DNA of 64,000 nucleotides from Dokdonella_A sp044227025 (GCF_044227025.1 NZ_JBGAFX010000003.1:310001-374000); one strand, 5' to 3'. Counted from the first letter of the stretch, positions 19,601 to 27,515 are shown. Translations and numbers: made by a program. The notes: generated from the sequence alone by a model not told the origin.

Positions 19601-20777
19601 CCCGTCGCTCGGTTACACGTATGGCTCGGGCAATGTCGCGCGCATCCGCGCGGGCAACCGATGGGTCGCTGTGGTGTCGAGCGGCTATTTCCCGTCCCTC
19701 TCCGGCGATGCGGCCAATCCGGATGACGCGAACGAACCCGCTGCCAAGCACACCTCGCTGCTGGTCATTGACCTCGCGACCGGCAAGCTGGTTCGGGAAA
19801 TCCGCACCGACATCGCGCCTCAGGTGCGCCCGGCCGGGTTCAAGACCTATGGTCTGTCCACGCCGGTCGTCGTCTCCAGCGGTGCGCAGTTCCAGATCGA
19901 CGATTTTGTATATGCGGGAGATCTCGCCGGCAATCTCTGGCGGTTCGATCTGAGTGACGCGAATCCGCTCAGCTGGAAGGTCGACCTCATGTTCACGACC
20001 TATGGCGATGGCGGCGCGGCCAATGCAGGCGACCAGCCGATCGTGTTCAATCCGACCAAGCTGTTGGATCCGGTCACCCGCCGGCCCGTGATCATCGTGG
20101 GTACCGGCAAGTACCTTGGCCGCGACGATCGCACCAGCGCGATACCGCAGCAGGCGTTCTACGGCATTCGCGACTACGCGGGATCGGCCTCGTATCCGGT
20201 GCGCGTGAATCAGTTGCTGACGCAGAAGATGACGCAAGGCGCCACGTCGCCTCTGGGTATTGCCCAGCGCCAGAACACCGGCTTCGACCCGCCGGCGACG
20301 ACCATGACGGCGGCTACGCCGTTCATGATCGTGAAATCCTTTGACGCCGGGGGCAATCCGGTCCGGACCCGCGTGCGTGCGAATGGTTGGCGCCTGCCGT
20401 TGAACATCCCCGGCGAACCGGGTGAGCGCGCCGAACGTCGTCCCGTGCCGCTGTACGCACCGAACGTCGCGATCCTGTACACGATGATCCCGAAGGGTGA
20501 CGATCCCTGCGATCCGGGTCGCCGCTTCGCACTGATGTTCGTCGATGGCGGCAGTGGTGGTTCGATATCGCTTACGGGCGCTATCGGGCCAGTGGTTGGC
20601 AGCGATGCGCCGCTTCCCGAGATTCAGGCGGGACCTGAGGGCGAGCCCCGATTGCCGCCCGGAGGAGGAAACTTGCCGGTAGGCATGCTGGCTGCGTTGA
20701 ATCAGGCGGTTCAGGCGGCCTCTCCGTTCATGCCATGGCACCGCGGCGCCTGGAAGGAACTGCTCGACCTGCAATAA
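16620..20777 (+). CDS. pilY1: Type IV pilus tip adhesin/mechanosensor PilY1
   Basis: 1385 residues with an N-terminal signal peptide (cleavage expected after LNA, residue 30). I prefer ATG 16620, which has GAGGA 7 nt upstream, over the GTG at 16590 that overlaps the pilX stop. A von Willebrand A-like region begins at about 55, with a complete MIDAS DDSGS at 61-65. The C-terminal third is the PilY1 beta-propeller (YVGSNDGMLHAFDASTG, an AGDLAGNLWRFDLSD-type repeat). An acidic NPDDANEP segment near residue 1040 may be a metal-binding loop, but I cannot align it with the calcium site of P. aeruginosa PilY1. The family acts at the pilus tip in adhesion and surface sensing. Confidence 0.95.
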   Translation: MQAKSRRFLALAALGCGICLLGSMSTDLNAQSVIAPGTIDLVATPPELTTSVNPNIVVTFDDSGSMASNFMGDNRPFDGGSWTGPWRCAGVIDPRATSGIGTRAMNGVYYNPNVLYTPPIRADGTQFPNADATLASVWADGIAVNRPLAPVTPAAPAYNNNMNDSGNGNDNRRTIINGIKSGTTDRRWQCGYGTYPTAFAGGENINNGGPYYFRLKTGLTIPLDAFGDPTGPSGTAGTGQNVLYNVANWEAVVVPNAAATIEGVSVNQWQNFANWYAYYRTRNIMTRSALSRTFAKFSGNVRVAWQNINNGTYKLPAAAIITQLLDKAGVACSTISPSFSFGAGSQPDCYRSAFFNWVFQVGASGNTPDRESTIRAGEFFTRGNSSDLKDPYWQLADPSVGASARELSCRQNFHMLVTDGYWNEGNPTAPGGFFGVQGAPTLPDGVAFTHDTPSRAFWDVPVSPTGTCGATGSTDCYPSLADIGFYYWAKDLRTDLANKVRPYVPDKTTGVTGSVPLGVDPLANREIYFNPANDPASWQHVVQFMVTLGIAGQLNYANDPDCANPNSDLCKLRKGQTNSSGAIGWPIPARNDPRAIDDTWHAAVNSRGSYFSASNPGDLVTHLEAIINSVLSRGASSTPVTLSLPLATAGNAAYAAGYDSTDWSGSLVREDVDPVTNAVGALAPWDAGCLLTGGTFDKALRKCTPPSGGPWVAPPGYPSTARNPDSRRIFTSKRDALGNTTGVPFRWDTAALGTELVDGLNQKPTNATLCNAATNAVACDAFGANRVDYIRGVRMNEATASPRFRTRSSVLGAIVNASPRYVSSPRSDYHDAYPIGTPEQVAYRANHANGYATYQYGNRSRKPMVYVGSNDGMLHAFDASTGVESWAYVPSTLIQNRRLARSTADTAGLTPGVDAQPIENDVFINGAWRTYIIGSLRLGGRGIYALDVTDIASSGDSESAVASRIKWEFNSGPTRAPASVPSPDPVCAAGATSCPSLGYTYGSGNVARIRAGNRWVAVVSSGYFPSLSGDAANPDDANEPAAKHTSLLVIDLATGKLVREIRTDIAPQVRPAGFKTYGLSTPVVVSSGAQFQIDDFVYAGDLAGNLWRFDLSDANPLSWKVDLMFTTYGDGGAANAGDQPIVFNPTKLLDPVTRRPVIIVGTGKYLGRDDRTSAIPQQAFYGIRDYAGSASYPVRVNQLLTQKMTQGATSPLGIAQRQNTGFDPPATTMTAATPFMIVKSFDAGGNPVRTRVRANGWRLPLNIPGEPGERAERRPVPLYAPNVAILYTMIPKGDDPCDPGRRFALMFVDGGSGGSISLTGAIGPVVGSDAPLPEIQAGPEGEPRLPPGGGNLPVGMLAALNQAVQAASPFMPWHRGAWKELLDLQ

Positions 20778-20787
20778 GGACGCCGAG

Positions 20788-20814
20788 GATGGCGGGCCAT
20801 GCGGGCCCGCCATC
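20788..20814 (+). terminator. Hairpin between pilY1 and pilE
   Basis: Perfect 11-bp stem GATGGCGGGCC (20788-20798) / GGCCCGCCATC (20804-20814), loop atgcg, beginning 10 nt after the pilY1 stop. No T-run follows, so it may be an attenuator or RNA-stabilising hairpin that lowers pilE read-through rather than a full terminator. Confidence 0.6.
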
Positions 20815-20845
20815 TGCTTCATGCAAATCTAAAGGGGCTTGAGCG

Positions 20846-21247
20846 ATGAACACCCGGGGCAAAGGTTTCACCTTGATCGAAATGCTGGTCGTGGTCGCGA
20901 TCGTCGCGATCCTCGCCGCGATCGCGTATCCCGCCTACCAGAACTACATCCAGCGCACGCGGCGGGCGGACGGAAAAGAACTCGCCATGCGCATCGCGTC
21001 GGCTGAAGAGCGCTATTTCACCAACAAGAATGCCTACAGCTCGAGCCTTGCGACGCTCGCAGTCAATTCGACGTCCGAAAAAGGCTACTACACGGCGGCC
21101 GTTGCCCTTGGCAACGCGGATCAGACGTATGTGATCACGCTTACACCGCAGGGCGTCCAGGCGGGCGACAAGTGTGGGAACCTGACGATCAACAACACCG
21201 GCTTCAAGGACAAGAGCGGCAACGAAAACAACGGAAAGTGCTGGTGA
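20846..21247 (+). CDS. pilE: Type IV pilin PilE (minor pilin)
   Basis: 133 residues. Very short leader, then GFTLIEMLVVVAIVAILAAI (complete prepilin site with Glu5) and AYPAYQNYIQRTRRADGKE. The C-terminus holds a disulfide loop formed by KCGN and the terminal KCW, as in PilE-type minor pilins that follow pilY1 in this group. AGGGGC lies before the ATG. It is separated from pilY1 by 68 bp containing a hairpin, so its expression may differ from the upstream genes. Two tRNA genes follow. Confidence 0.93.
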   Translation: MNTRGKGFTLIEMLVVVAIVAILAAIAYPAYQNYIQRTRRADGKELAMRIASAEERYFTNKNAYSSSLATLAVNSTSEKGYYTAAVALGNADQTYVITLTPQGVQAGDKCGNLTINNTGFKDKSGNENNGKCW

Positions 21248-21334
21248 TTCCAGTCGTGTAGGTGAGCCTGCGCGGGTGGTTGGCGATCGCCTGGTTGTCG
21301 CTTGCGGCCCAAGTGTCTATACTCCGCGGCCCTC

Positions 21335-21410
21335 GCCGGAGTAGCTCAGTTGGTAGAGCGGCGCATTCGTAATGCGTAGGTCGGGGGTTCGATTCCCTTC
21401 TCCGGCACCA
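21335..21410 (+). tRNA. tRNA-Thr (CGT anticodon)
   Basis: 76 nt with CCA encoded. Acceptor arms GCCGGAG / CTCCGGC, D arm GCTCAGTTGGTAGAGC, anticodon loop TTCGTAA (CGT reads ACG), T loop TTCGATT. Confidence 0.97.
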
Positions 21411-21414
21411 TGAC

Positions 21415-21489
21415 GGGCGGTTAGCTCAGCGGTAGAGCATTGCCTTCACACGGCAAGGGTCGCAGGTTCGATCCCTGCACCGCCCACCA
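21415..21489 (+). tRNA. tRNA-Val (CAC anticodon)
   Basis: 75 nt with CCA encoded, 4 nt after tRNA-Thr, so the two are surely co-transcribed. Acceptor GGGCGGT / ACCGCCC, anticodon stem TTGCC/GGCAA with loop TTCACAC (CAC reads GTG), T loop TTCGATC. Confidence 0.96.
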
Positions 21490-21495
21490 CATCTC

Positions 21496-21524
21496 GCAGA
21501 GCGGAGCTTGCTCCGCTGCTTCTG
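21496..21524 (+). terminator. Hairpin after the tRNA pair
   Basis: GCAGA - AGCGGAGC (21500-21507) - tt - GCTCCGCT (21510-21517) - TCTGC. It is a copy of the GCGGAGCTTGCTCCGC repeat also found at 21628-21645 and 63610-63626. It may end the tRNA transcript, but the T-rich tail is poor. Confidence 0.5.
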
Positions 21525-21627
21525 CCGATCCGGCGGCACGCGTTCACGCGTACGCCCTGCAGCGCGCATGAGCCTTTGGCCGAGCAGGCTCGGCTCTAGA
21601 GCGGCGGGAAGCGGCCGGGCCGGGTAG

Positions 21628-21645
21628 AGCGGAGCTTGCTCCGCT
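21628..21645. repeat. AGCGGAGCTTGCTCCGCT palindrome, second copy
   Basis: Perfect 8-bp stem with a 2-nt spacer, 39 bp before mtnA. Same element as at 21500-21517, 128 bp upstream. Confidence 0.8.
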
Positions 21646-21683
21646 GCTACGCTCGGCAAATTCCTCGCCCGTTTGGGTCGCCG

Positions 21684-22700
21684 ATGTCCCAGCAATCCCA
21701 CGATTCGATTCGCGCCGTTCTCTGGCGGGATGACCACCTGCGCCTGCTCGACCAGCGCATGCTGCCGCGTGAGGAGGTTTACGTCGACTGCCGAACGTCG
21801 GACGACGTCGCGCAGGCGATCCGCGACCTCGTCGTGCGAGGCGCGCCGGCGATCGGCATCGCGGCGGCGTGGGGCGTCGTGCTCGCCGCGCAGCGCAACC
21901 CGGGTGGGCTGGGTGCGGCGCTCTCGCACCTGCGCGCGGCGCGGCCGACGGCGGTGAACCTGATGTGGGCGCTCGACCGCATGCAGCGCGCAATCGCGCG
22001 TGGCGCCGATGCGGGCGCGCTTGCGGTCGAGGCGCAGGCGATCCAGGACGAGGATCTCGCCGCGAACCGGCGCATGGGCGACCTCGGCGCAGCCCTGATC
22101 GCGCCGGGTAGTGGGGTGTTGACCCATTGCAACACGGGCTCGCTCGCCACGGCAGGCTTCGGCACCGCGCTCGGCGTCATCCGTGCCGGCGTCTCGAGCG
22201 GGCGCATCGCGCAGGTATTTGCGGGCGAGACCCGTCCGTGGTTGCAGGGCGCGCGCCTTACCGTGTGGGAACTGGTGCGCGATGCGATCCCGGCGACACT
22301 GATCGCCGATTCCGCTGCGGCCCATCTGATGGACACGGGCCGGGTGCAGTGGGTCATCGTCGGCGCCGATCGCATCGCCGCGAACGGCGACACCGCGAAC
22401 AAGATCGGCACCTACCAGCTTGCGATCGCCGCGCGCCACCACGGCGTGAAGTTCATGGTCGTCGCGCCGTCGTCGACGGTCGATATGGCGACCGCGAGCG
22501 GGAAGGACATCGAGATCGAATTGCGTCCAGCAGACGAACTGTTGGGCTACGCGGGACAGCGCACCGTCATCGAGGGTGCGCGCGCGTGGAATCCCGTTTT
22601 CGACGTCACCCCCGCCGCGCTCATCGATGCGCTCGTGACGGAGCGCGGCGTGGTCGAGCGACCGGATGCGGCGCGCATGGCCGCGTTGTTTGCAGGCTGA
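21684..22700 (+). CDS. mtnA: S-methyl-5-thioribose-1-phosphate isomerase
   Basis: Converts MTR-1-P to MTRu-1-P in methionine salvage. 338 residues; the MtnA/eIF2B-like motifs are clear: VVRGAPAIGIAAAWG, THCNTGSLATAGFGTALGV with the probable catalytic Cys at 149, ETRPWLQGARLT, and VGADRIAANGDTANKIGTYQ with the catalytic Asp at 229. Start at 21684 (MSQQSHDSIRAVLW); an in-frame ATG at 21636 would add unconserved residues read from the repeat. It sits directly before gtrA and gyrA; mtnA-gyrA adjacency is typical of Xanthomonadales. Confidence 0.96.
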   Translation: MSQQSHDSIRAVLWRDDHLRLLDQRMLPREEVYVDCRTSDDVAQAIRDLVVRGAPAIGIAAAWGVVLAAQRNPGGLGAALSHLRAARPTAVNLMWALDRMQRAIARGADAGALAVEAQAIQDEDLAANRRMGDLGAALIAPGSGVLTHCNTGSLATAGFGTALGVIRAGVSSGRIAQVFAGETRPWLQGARLTVWELVRDAIPATLIADSAAAHLMDTGRVQWVIVGADRIAANGDTANKIGTYQLAIAARHHGVKFMVVAPSSTVDMATASGKDIEIELRPADELLGYAGQRTVIEGARAWNPVFDVTPAALIDALVTERGVVERPDAARMAALFAG

Positions 22701-22709
22701 GGCGTCGCG

Positions 22710-23234
22710 ATGGCGCTGCATCGGCAGATCCTGCTGTTCGCGGTCAGCGGCGTGCTCGGCTTCGTCGTCGACGCCGGCATCGTGCAGTTCCTCGTGCGCG
22801 AGTTCGCGGCGAATCCGTACGGGGCGCGCGTGATTTCTTTCCTCGCCGCCGCGACGACGACCTGGGGCTTCAACCGCAAGTACACGTTCGCCGGCCACGG
22901 TGGTGGCAGCCGGCGGCGCGAACTCGCGCGCTACCTGGTCGCGATGGCGGCCGGATTCGCGCTCAACTACGGCGCCTATGTCGCGTGCGTGATGCTGTGG
23001 CCGCTGGTGCGGCACTGGCCCGCGATCGGCGTCGCCGCCGGCTCGGTGGCTGGCGCACTGGTCAACTTCCTCAGCTCCAAATACTGGATCTTCCGGCCTG
23101 CTGTTGCAGGCTCCTCGCGAATCGCGCGGGATGACGCCAACGGAAGGCCGAACGAGCGCCGCGAAGGCGGGAATCCGGCGACGTCGACGCGTCTGGAAAC
23201 CAGTGGCACGGGATTTCCGCTTTCGCGGGAATGA
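22710..23234 (+). CDS. GtrA-family membrane protein
   Basis: 174 residues; four membrane segments within the first 130 (LLFAVSGVLGFVVDAGIVQF, ISFLAAATTTWGFNRKYTF, YLVAMAAGFALNYGAYVACV, GVAAGSVAGALVNFLSSKYW), with the GtrA/DPMS signatures WGFNRKYTF and NFLSSKYWIF. GtrA proteins are small membrane proteins linked to polyprenyl-phosphate sugar transport or teichoic acid/O-antigen glycosylation; the substrate here is unknown. Residues 131-174 are read from a dispersed palindromic repeat (23159-23235), so the natural C-terminus was probably near KYWIFRP and has been extended by repeat insertion. Confidence 0.88.
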   Translation: MALHRQILLFAVSGVLGFVVDAGIVQFLVREFAANPYGARVISFLAAATTTWGFNRKYTFAGHGGGSRRRELARYLVAMAAGFALNYGAYVACVMLWPLVRHWPAIGVAAGSVAGALVNFLSSKYWIFRPAVAGSSRIARDDANGRPNERREGGNPATSTRLETSGTGFPLSRE

Positions 23235-23235
23235 C
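23159..23235. repeat. Opposed pair of CCGCGAAGGCGGGAATCC repeats
   Basis: A degenerate forward copy (23159-23177) faces an inverted copy (23211-23235, ggatttccgctttcgcggga followed by atgac). Same family as 5429-5456. The pair overlaps the 3' end of the gtrA-like frame and may act as an mRNA 3'-end hairpin before gyrA. Confidence 0.75.
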
Positions 23236-23462
23236 AGCATCAGCTGGTCGATCGGCACAGCTCCAAGTCCCGCTGAAATCAGGGAAAACCGCCTCTTCGA
23301 GAGGCCTCGCTGTGGTATCATTTCGTGTTGCTTTGAGCGCCTGCGGGCGGCATCAGCCGATGCCTTCCGCACCCGCGCCGGACACCGTGTTTCCGCCCGC
23401 GGAGACGACGCGATCCGGGGCGTTGCGCGCACCTCCCGAATTGGACTTGCCGAGGTTCCCCG

Positions 23463-26123
23463 ATGGCTGAGCTGGCCAGAGAAATCATTCGCGTCAACAT
23501 CGAGGACGAAGTCAGGAGGAGCTACCTCGACTACGCGATGAGCGTGATCGTCGGGCGCGCGTTGCCCGATGTGCGCGATGGCCTCAAGCCGGTGCACCGC
23601 CGCACCCTGTACGCGATGCACGAGTCGAACACCTCGTGGAATCGGCCGTACGTCAAGTGCGCGCGCGTCGTCGGTGACGTGATGGGTAAATACCATCCGC
23701 ACGGCGATTCCTCGATCTACGACGCGCTGGTGCGCATGGCGCAGGATTTCTCGATGCGCTACACGCTCATCGACGGCCAGGGCAACTTCGGCTCGGTCGA
23801 CGGCGACGAAGCGGCGGCGATGCGCTACACCGAGTGCCGACTCGAACGGTTGTCGTCCGAATTGCTCGCCGACATCGACAAGGAAACCGTCGACTACCAG
23901 CCGAACTACGACGAGAAGGAACTCGAACCGACCGTCCTGCCGACGCGCATCCCGAACCTGCTCGTCAACGGTTCGGCCGGCATCGCGGTCGGCATGGCGA
24001 CCAACGTGCCGCCGCACAACCTCAGCGAGGTGCTGTCGGCGTGCATCGCGTTGATCGACGATCCCGAAATCGGCTTCGACGACATCCTGCGCCTGGTGCC
24101 GGGTCCGGACTTCCCGACCGCGGGCATCATCAACGGGTCCGCCGGCATCGTCGAAGCGTACCGGACCGGTCGCGGTCGCATCCTCGTGCGCGCGAAGTGC
24201 GACATCGAGAGCGAGGACAATGGCCGCGAGACGATCATCGTCACCGAGCTGCCGTTCCAGGTGAACAAGGCGCGCCTGATCGAGAAGATCGCCGAGCTGG
24301 TCAAGGAAAAGCGCATCGAGGGCATCACCGAGCTGCGCGACGAATCGGACAAGGACGGCCTGCGCGTCGTCATCGAGGTGCGTCGCGACACCTCCGCCGA
24401 CGTGCTGCTCAACAACCTGTTCCAGCAGACCCAGCTGCAGGTCACGTTCGGCATCAACATGGTCGCGCTCGTCGACGGCCAGCCGCGCACGCTCGGTCTG
24501 CGCGAGATCCTCGACGCGTTCATCCGCCATCGGCGCGAAGTCGTCACGCGCCGCACGATTTTCGACCTGCGCAAGGCGCGCGCACGCGCGCACATCGTCG
24601 AGGGCCTGACCGTCGCGTTGGCGAACATCGACGAGATGGTCGACCTCATCAAGACCTCGCCGTCGCCGGACGAGGCGAAGCAGCGCATGCTCGCGCGCCG
24701 CTGGGAGCCAGGCATGGTGAGTGCGCTGCTCTCCGCGGCCGGCGCGGATGCGTCGCGCCCCGAGGATCTCGATCCCGCGGCCGGGCTCAAGAAGGACGGC
24801 TACCAGCTGTCGGAGATCCAGGCCAAGGAAATCCTCGAGATGCGCCTGTCGCGCCTGACCGGGCTCGAACAGGAAAAGCTCAGCGACGAGTACAAGGACC
24901 TGCTGCACACGATCGCCGGCCTGATCGAGATCCTCGAGAATCCCGAAGTGCTGCTGAAGATCATCCGCGACGAGTTCGTCGCCCTGAAGGAACAGTATGG
25001 CGACGCGCGCCGCACGCTGATCCAGCAGAGCCAGGAGGATCTCGACATCCTCGATTTGATCGAGCCGGAGGATGTCGTCGTCACGTTGTCGCATGCGGGC
25101 TACGCGAAGCGCCAGCCGGTGAGCATCTATCGTGCGCAGCGCCGCGGCGGCAAGGGCCGCTCGGCGACGAACATGAAGGACGAGGACTTCATCGAGCGCC
25201 TGTGGATCGCCAACACGCACGATACGCTGCTGGTGTTCACCAGCGCGGGTCGCGTGTTCTGGCTCAAGGTCTACAAACTGCCCGACGCAGGTCCGAACGC
25301 GCGCGGAAAGCCGATCGTGAACCTGCTTCCGCTCGAGGCGGACGAGAAGGTACAGGCGATCCAATCCGTGCGCGACTACGCCGAAGACCGCTACGTGTTT
25401 TTCGCCACGCGCAATGGCACGGTCAAGAAGACGCCGTTGCCGGAGTTCGAGTTCCAGTTGCAGCGCGGCAAGATCGCGATCGGCCTCGACGAGGGCGATG
25501 CGCTGGTCGACGTGCAACTGACCGACGGCGGCCACGACATCATGTTGTTCGCATCGAACGGACGCGCCGTGCGCTTCGCCGAGGATGAAGTGCGCTCGAT
25601 GGGACGCAATGCCGGCGGTGTGCGCGGCATTCGTCTGGCCGACGGCGCGCAGGTCGTGTCCCTGCTCGTGGTCGAACATGCGACCGAGCAGGATGACGGC
25701 GATGACGATGCGGGCGAGCCGGCAGAGGGCGATGTGCTCGTCGAAGAAGGGACTTCGAACGAACTCTGCGTGCTGACCGCTACCGAACGTGGCTACGGCA
25801 AGCGCACGCCGCTGTCGAAGTATCCGCGCAAGGGTCGTGGCATCCGCGGCGTCATCGGCATCCAGTGTTCCGAGCGCAACGGCAACCTTGTCGGTGCGAC
25901 CCTGCTCGACGACACCCACGAGGTCATGCTGATCTCGAACCAGGGCACGCTCGTGCGCACGCGCGCGGCGGAGATCGCGCGGGTCGGTCGCAACACGCAG
26001 GGCGTCACGCTGATTCGCCTGCCGGCGGACGAGTCCCTCGTCGGCATCGTCAAGGTCGACTCGCTCGGCGAAGACGAAGACAACGGTTCGGGCAACGACG
26101 ACACGCCATCCGGCGAGTCCTGA
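23463..26123 (+). CDS. gyrA: DNA gyrase subunit A
   Basis: Catalytic breakage-rejoining subunit of gyrase. 886 residues; catalytic Tyr122 (AAAMRYTECRL), same numbering as E. coli. The quinolone-resistance region HPHGDSSIYDALV keeps Ser83 and Asp87, the usual quinolone-sensitive residues. The C-terminal beta-pinwheel carries the GyrA box QRRGGKG, which separates it from ParC. The protein ends in a long acidic Asp/Glu-rich tail, which in some bacteria tunes supercoiling. GAGG lies about 7 nt before the ATG. The 228-bp upstream spacer carries a CTCTTCGAGAGG hairpin and a TATCAT box near 23315. Confidence 0.98.
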   Translation: MAELAREIIRVNIEDEVRRSYLDYAMSVIVGRALPDVRDGLKPVHRRTLYAMHESNTSWNRPYVKCARVVGDVMGKYHPHGDSSIYDALVRMAQDFSMRYTLIDGQGNFGSVDGDEAAAMRYTECRLERLSSELLADIDKETVDYQPNYDEKELEPTVLPTRIPNLLVNGSAGIAVGMATNVPPHNLSEVLSACIALIDDPEIGFDDILRLVPGPDFPTAGIINGSAGIVEAYRTGRGRILVRAKCDIESEDNGRETIIVTELPFQVNKARLIEKIAELVKEKRIEGITELRDESDKDGLRVVIEVRRDTSADVLLNNLFQQTQLQVTFGINMVALVDGQPRTLGLREILDAFIRHRREVVTRRTIFDLRKARARAHIVEGLTVALANIDEMVDLIKTSPSPDEAKQRMLARRWEPGMVSALLSAAGADASRPEDLDPAAGLKKDGYQLSEIQAKEILEMRLSRLTGLEQEKLSDEYKDLLHTIAGLIEILENPEVLLKIIRDEFVALKEQYGDARRTLIQQSQEDLDILDLIEPEDVVVTLSHAGYAKRQPVSIYRAQRRGGKGRSATNMKDEDFIERLWIANTHDTLLVFTSAGRVFWLKVYKLPDAGPNARGKPIVNLLPLEADEKVQAIQSVRDYAEDRYVFFATRNGTVKKTPLPEFEFQLQRGKIAIGLDEGDALVDVQLTDGGHDIMLFASNGRAVRFAEDEVRSMGRNAGGVRGIRLADGAQVVSLLVVEHATEQDDGDDDAGEPAEGDVLVEEGTSNELCVLTATERGYGKRTPLSKYPRKGRGIRGVIGIQCSERNGNLVGATLLDDTHEVMLISNQGTLVRTRAAEIARVGRNTQGVTLIRLPADESLVGIVKVDSLGEDEDNGSGNDDTPSGES

Positions 26124-26155
26124 CGCACCACTGCGGCAAGCAGTGCCTTCTGTGG

Positions 26156-26217
26156 GAGCGGCGGAAGCCGCGATGCTTTTCTGGTCGAAGCGAAGAGCAT
26201 CGCGGCTTCCGCCGCTC
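26156..26217. repeat. Perfect 22-bp palindrome of the GGAGCGGCGGAAGCCGCGATGC family
   Basis: Left arm 26156-26177 (GAGCGGCGGAAGCCGCGATG then CT) pairs perfectly with 26196-26217 around an 18-nt loop. It lies between convergent gyrA and the peroxiredoxin gene and may end both transcripts. Single or degenerate half-copies occur near 28489-28520, 37163-37205 and 61735-61764. It is a REP-type element of the kind abundant in Xanthomonadales. Confidence 0.88.
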
Positions 26218-26293
26218 GCGCGCTGGGCGCCGCTCGCGCAGAGCGCGCCATCGATGAGGAGAGCGGCGGAGCACGCTCCCCTGTGAGGATCGA

Positions 26294-26773
26294 TCAGGCG
26301 ATCGCAGCGAGCATCGCTTCCGCGCTCGATACCTTGAATTCGCCAGGCGCTTCAACCGCGAGTTGCTTCACCACGCCGTCTTCCGCGTACAGCGCGAAGC
26401 GCTTGCCGCGCAGGCCCATTCCGTACTTCGTCGCGTCCATCTCGAGGCCGAGGGCGCGGGTGAATTCGCCATTGCCGTCGGCCAGCATCATCAGGCCATC
26501 GGGCACGCCTTGCGACTTCGACCACGCATCCATGACGAAGGCATCGTTGACGGCGAGGCACGCGACATCGATGCCGCGCTGCTTGAACGCGTCGTGCTGC
26601 TCGATGTAGCCGGGCAGGTGGCGTTCGGAGCAGGTCGGCGTGAACGCGCCCGGCACGCTGAACAGGAGGACCTTGCGGCCGCCGAATATCTGCGCGGTGG
26701 TGATCGCCTGCACGCCGTCCTTGAGGACGGAGAGGCTTGCCGAGGGAATGGGTTGGCCGATCTGGATCGTCAT
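26294..26773 (-). CDS. Peroxiredoxin, Prx5/type II family
   Basis: Thiol peroxidase of 159 residues. The peroxidatic cysteine is C48 in SVPGAFTPTCSERHLPGY, the Prx5/PrxII motif; a second cysteine, C72 (DVACLAVND), is at the position of the E. coli-type resolving residue in some members. Start set at 26773 (MTIQIGQPIPS); the frame stays open to 26827 but the extra residues are not conserved. No glutaredoxin domain is fused. Likely reduces hydroperoxides with glutathione/glutaredoxin or thioredoxin in the cytoplasm. Convergent with gyrA, divergent from hsp20. Confidence 0.93.
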   Translation of the reverse strand: MTIQIGQPIPSASLSVLKDGVQAITTAQIFGGRKVLLFSVPGAFTPTCSERHLPGYIEQHDAFKQRGIDVACLAVNDAFVMDAWSKSQGVPDGLMMLADGNGEFTRALGLEMDATKYGMGLRGKRFALYAEDGVVKQLAVEAPGEFKVSSAEAMLAAIA

Positions 26774-26913
26774 GTTCGTCGCACTCGTGGGCGGGGCAGG
26801 GATGGGGATCATACGCGCCAGCGCCATCCGCTGCGGCTCTTGAAACGCGATCCGTCGAACTTATCTATCCGTCATCGCGGCGCGTGCTGCCGCCCCCATT
26901 CGCGGAGAGAGTC

Positions 26914-27351
26914 ATGATCGTCACCCACTACAACCCCTGGTTCGTGCGCGGCAACCTGCAGGCGAAGCAGGCGCTGGACCGCTTCTTCGGCAATGACAGC
27001 ACCACCGCCGAGCAGCCCGAGCGTGCATGGACGCCGCGCGTCGACGTGCGCGAGGAAGCCTCGCGCTTCGTGATCCTCGCCGACCTGCCGGGCATCGATC
27101 CGGCGGATATCGAGATCCAGATGGAAAGCAACGTGCTGACCCTGAAGGGCGAGCGCAAGGCGGACGCACTTGGCGAGGATGCCAAGGCGACGCGCAGTGA
27201 GCGTGGGTACGGGCGTTTCGACCGCCGATTCGTCCTGCCGGAGGGTACCGACGCGGAAGGCATCAGCGCCGCCGGCAAGCTCGGCGTACTCGAGATCACG
27301 ATCCCGAAGAAGGTGCAGGTCGCGCCGCGGCGCATCTCGATCAACGGCTGA
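26914..27351 (+). CDS. Small heat-shock protein Hsp20
   Basis: ATP-independent holdase of 145 residues. The alpha-crystallin domain spans about 40-138: WTPRVDVREEASRFVILADL, GIDPADIEIQMESNVLTLKG, RGYGRFDRRFVLPEG and GKLGVLEITIPK. The C-terminal IxI anchor is present as ISI in RRISING. GGAGA lies before the ATG at 26914. The following gene is a DnaJ-family co-chaperone, giving a stress-protein pair separated by a 164-bp spacer with a strong hairpin. Confidence 0.94.
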   Translation: MIVTHYNPWFVRGNLQAKQALDRFFGNDSTTAEQPERAWTPRVDVREEASRFVILADLPGIDPADIEIQMESNVLTLKGERKADALGEDAKATRSERGYGRFDRRFVLPEGTDAEGISAAGKLGVLEITIPKKVQVAPRRISING

Positions 27352-27399
27352 GTGGGCCGGCGCTGCTAAGCTGGACCGCGGCGAGCGCCGACGGTCTTG

Positions 27400-27439
27400 A
27401 CACAACCGGCCTGCGGCCTTGTCCGCGGGCCGGTTGTGT
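27400..27439. terminator. Long hairpin between hsp20 and cbpA
   Basis: ACACAACCGGCC (27400-27411) pairs perfectly with GGCCGGTTGTGT (27428-27439), and GCGG/CCGC inside the loop extends the structure. No T-run beyond a short gtgttcg. It may terminate or attenuate, or be an operator palindrome. Confidence 0.6.
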
Positions 27440-27515
27440 TCGTGCGATCGTTCGTGATTGCGGCGATCCGGAGTTCCGCGGCCGCACTTCTCAATGAAAA
27501 GCCCCGGGGACGTGG

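Noticed and set aside
21426..25919. 1497-residue minus-strand frame opposite mtnA and gyrA
   Set aside because: Passes through two tRNA genes, mtnA and gyrA; composition artefact.
23463..26123. parC instead of gyrA
   Set aside because: The QRRGGKG GyrA box and complete beta-pinwheel identify GyrA.
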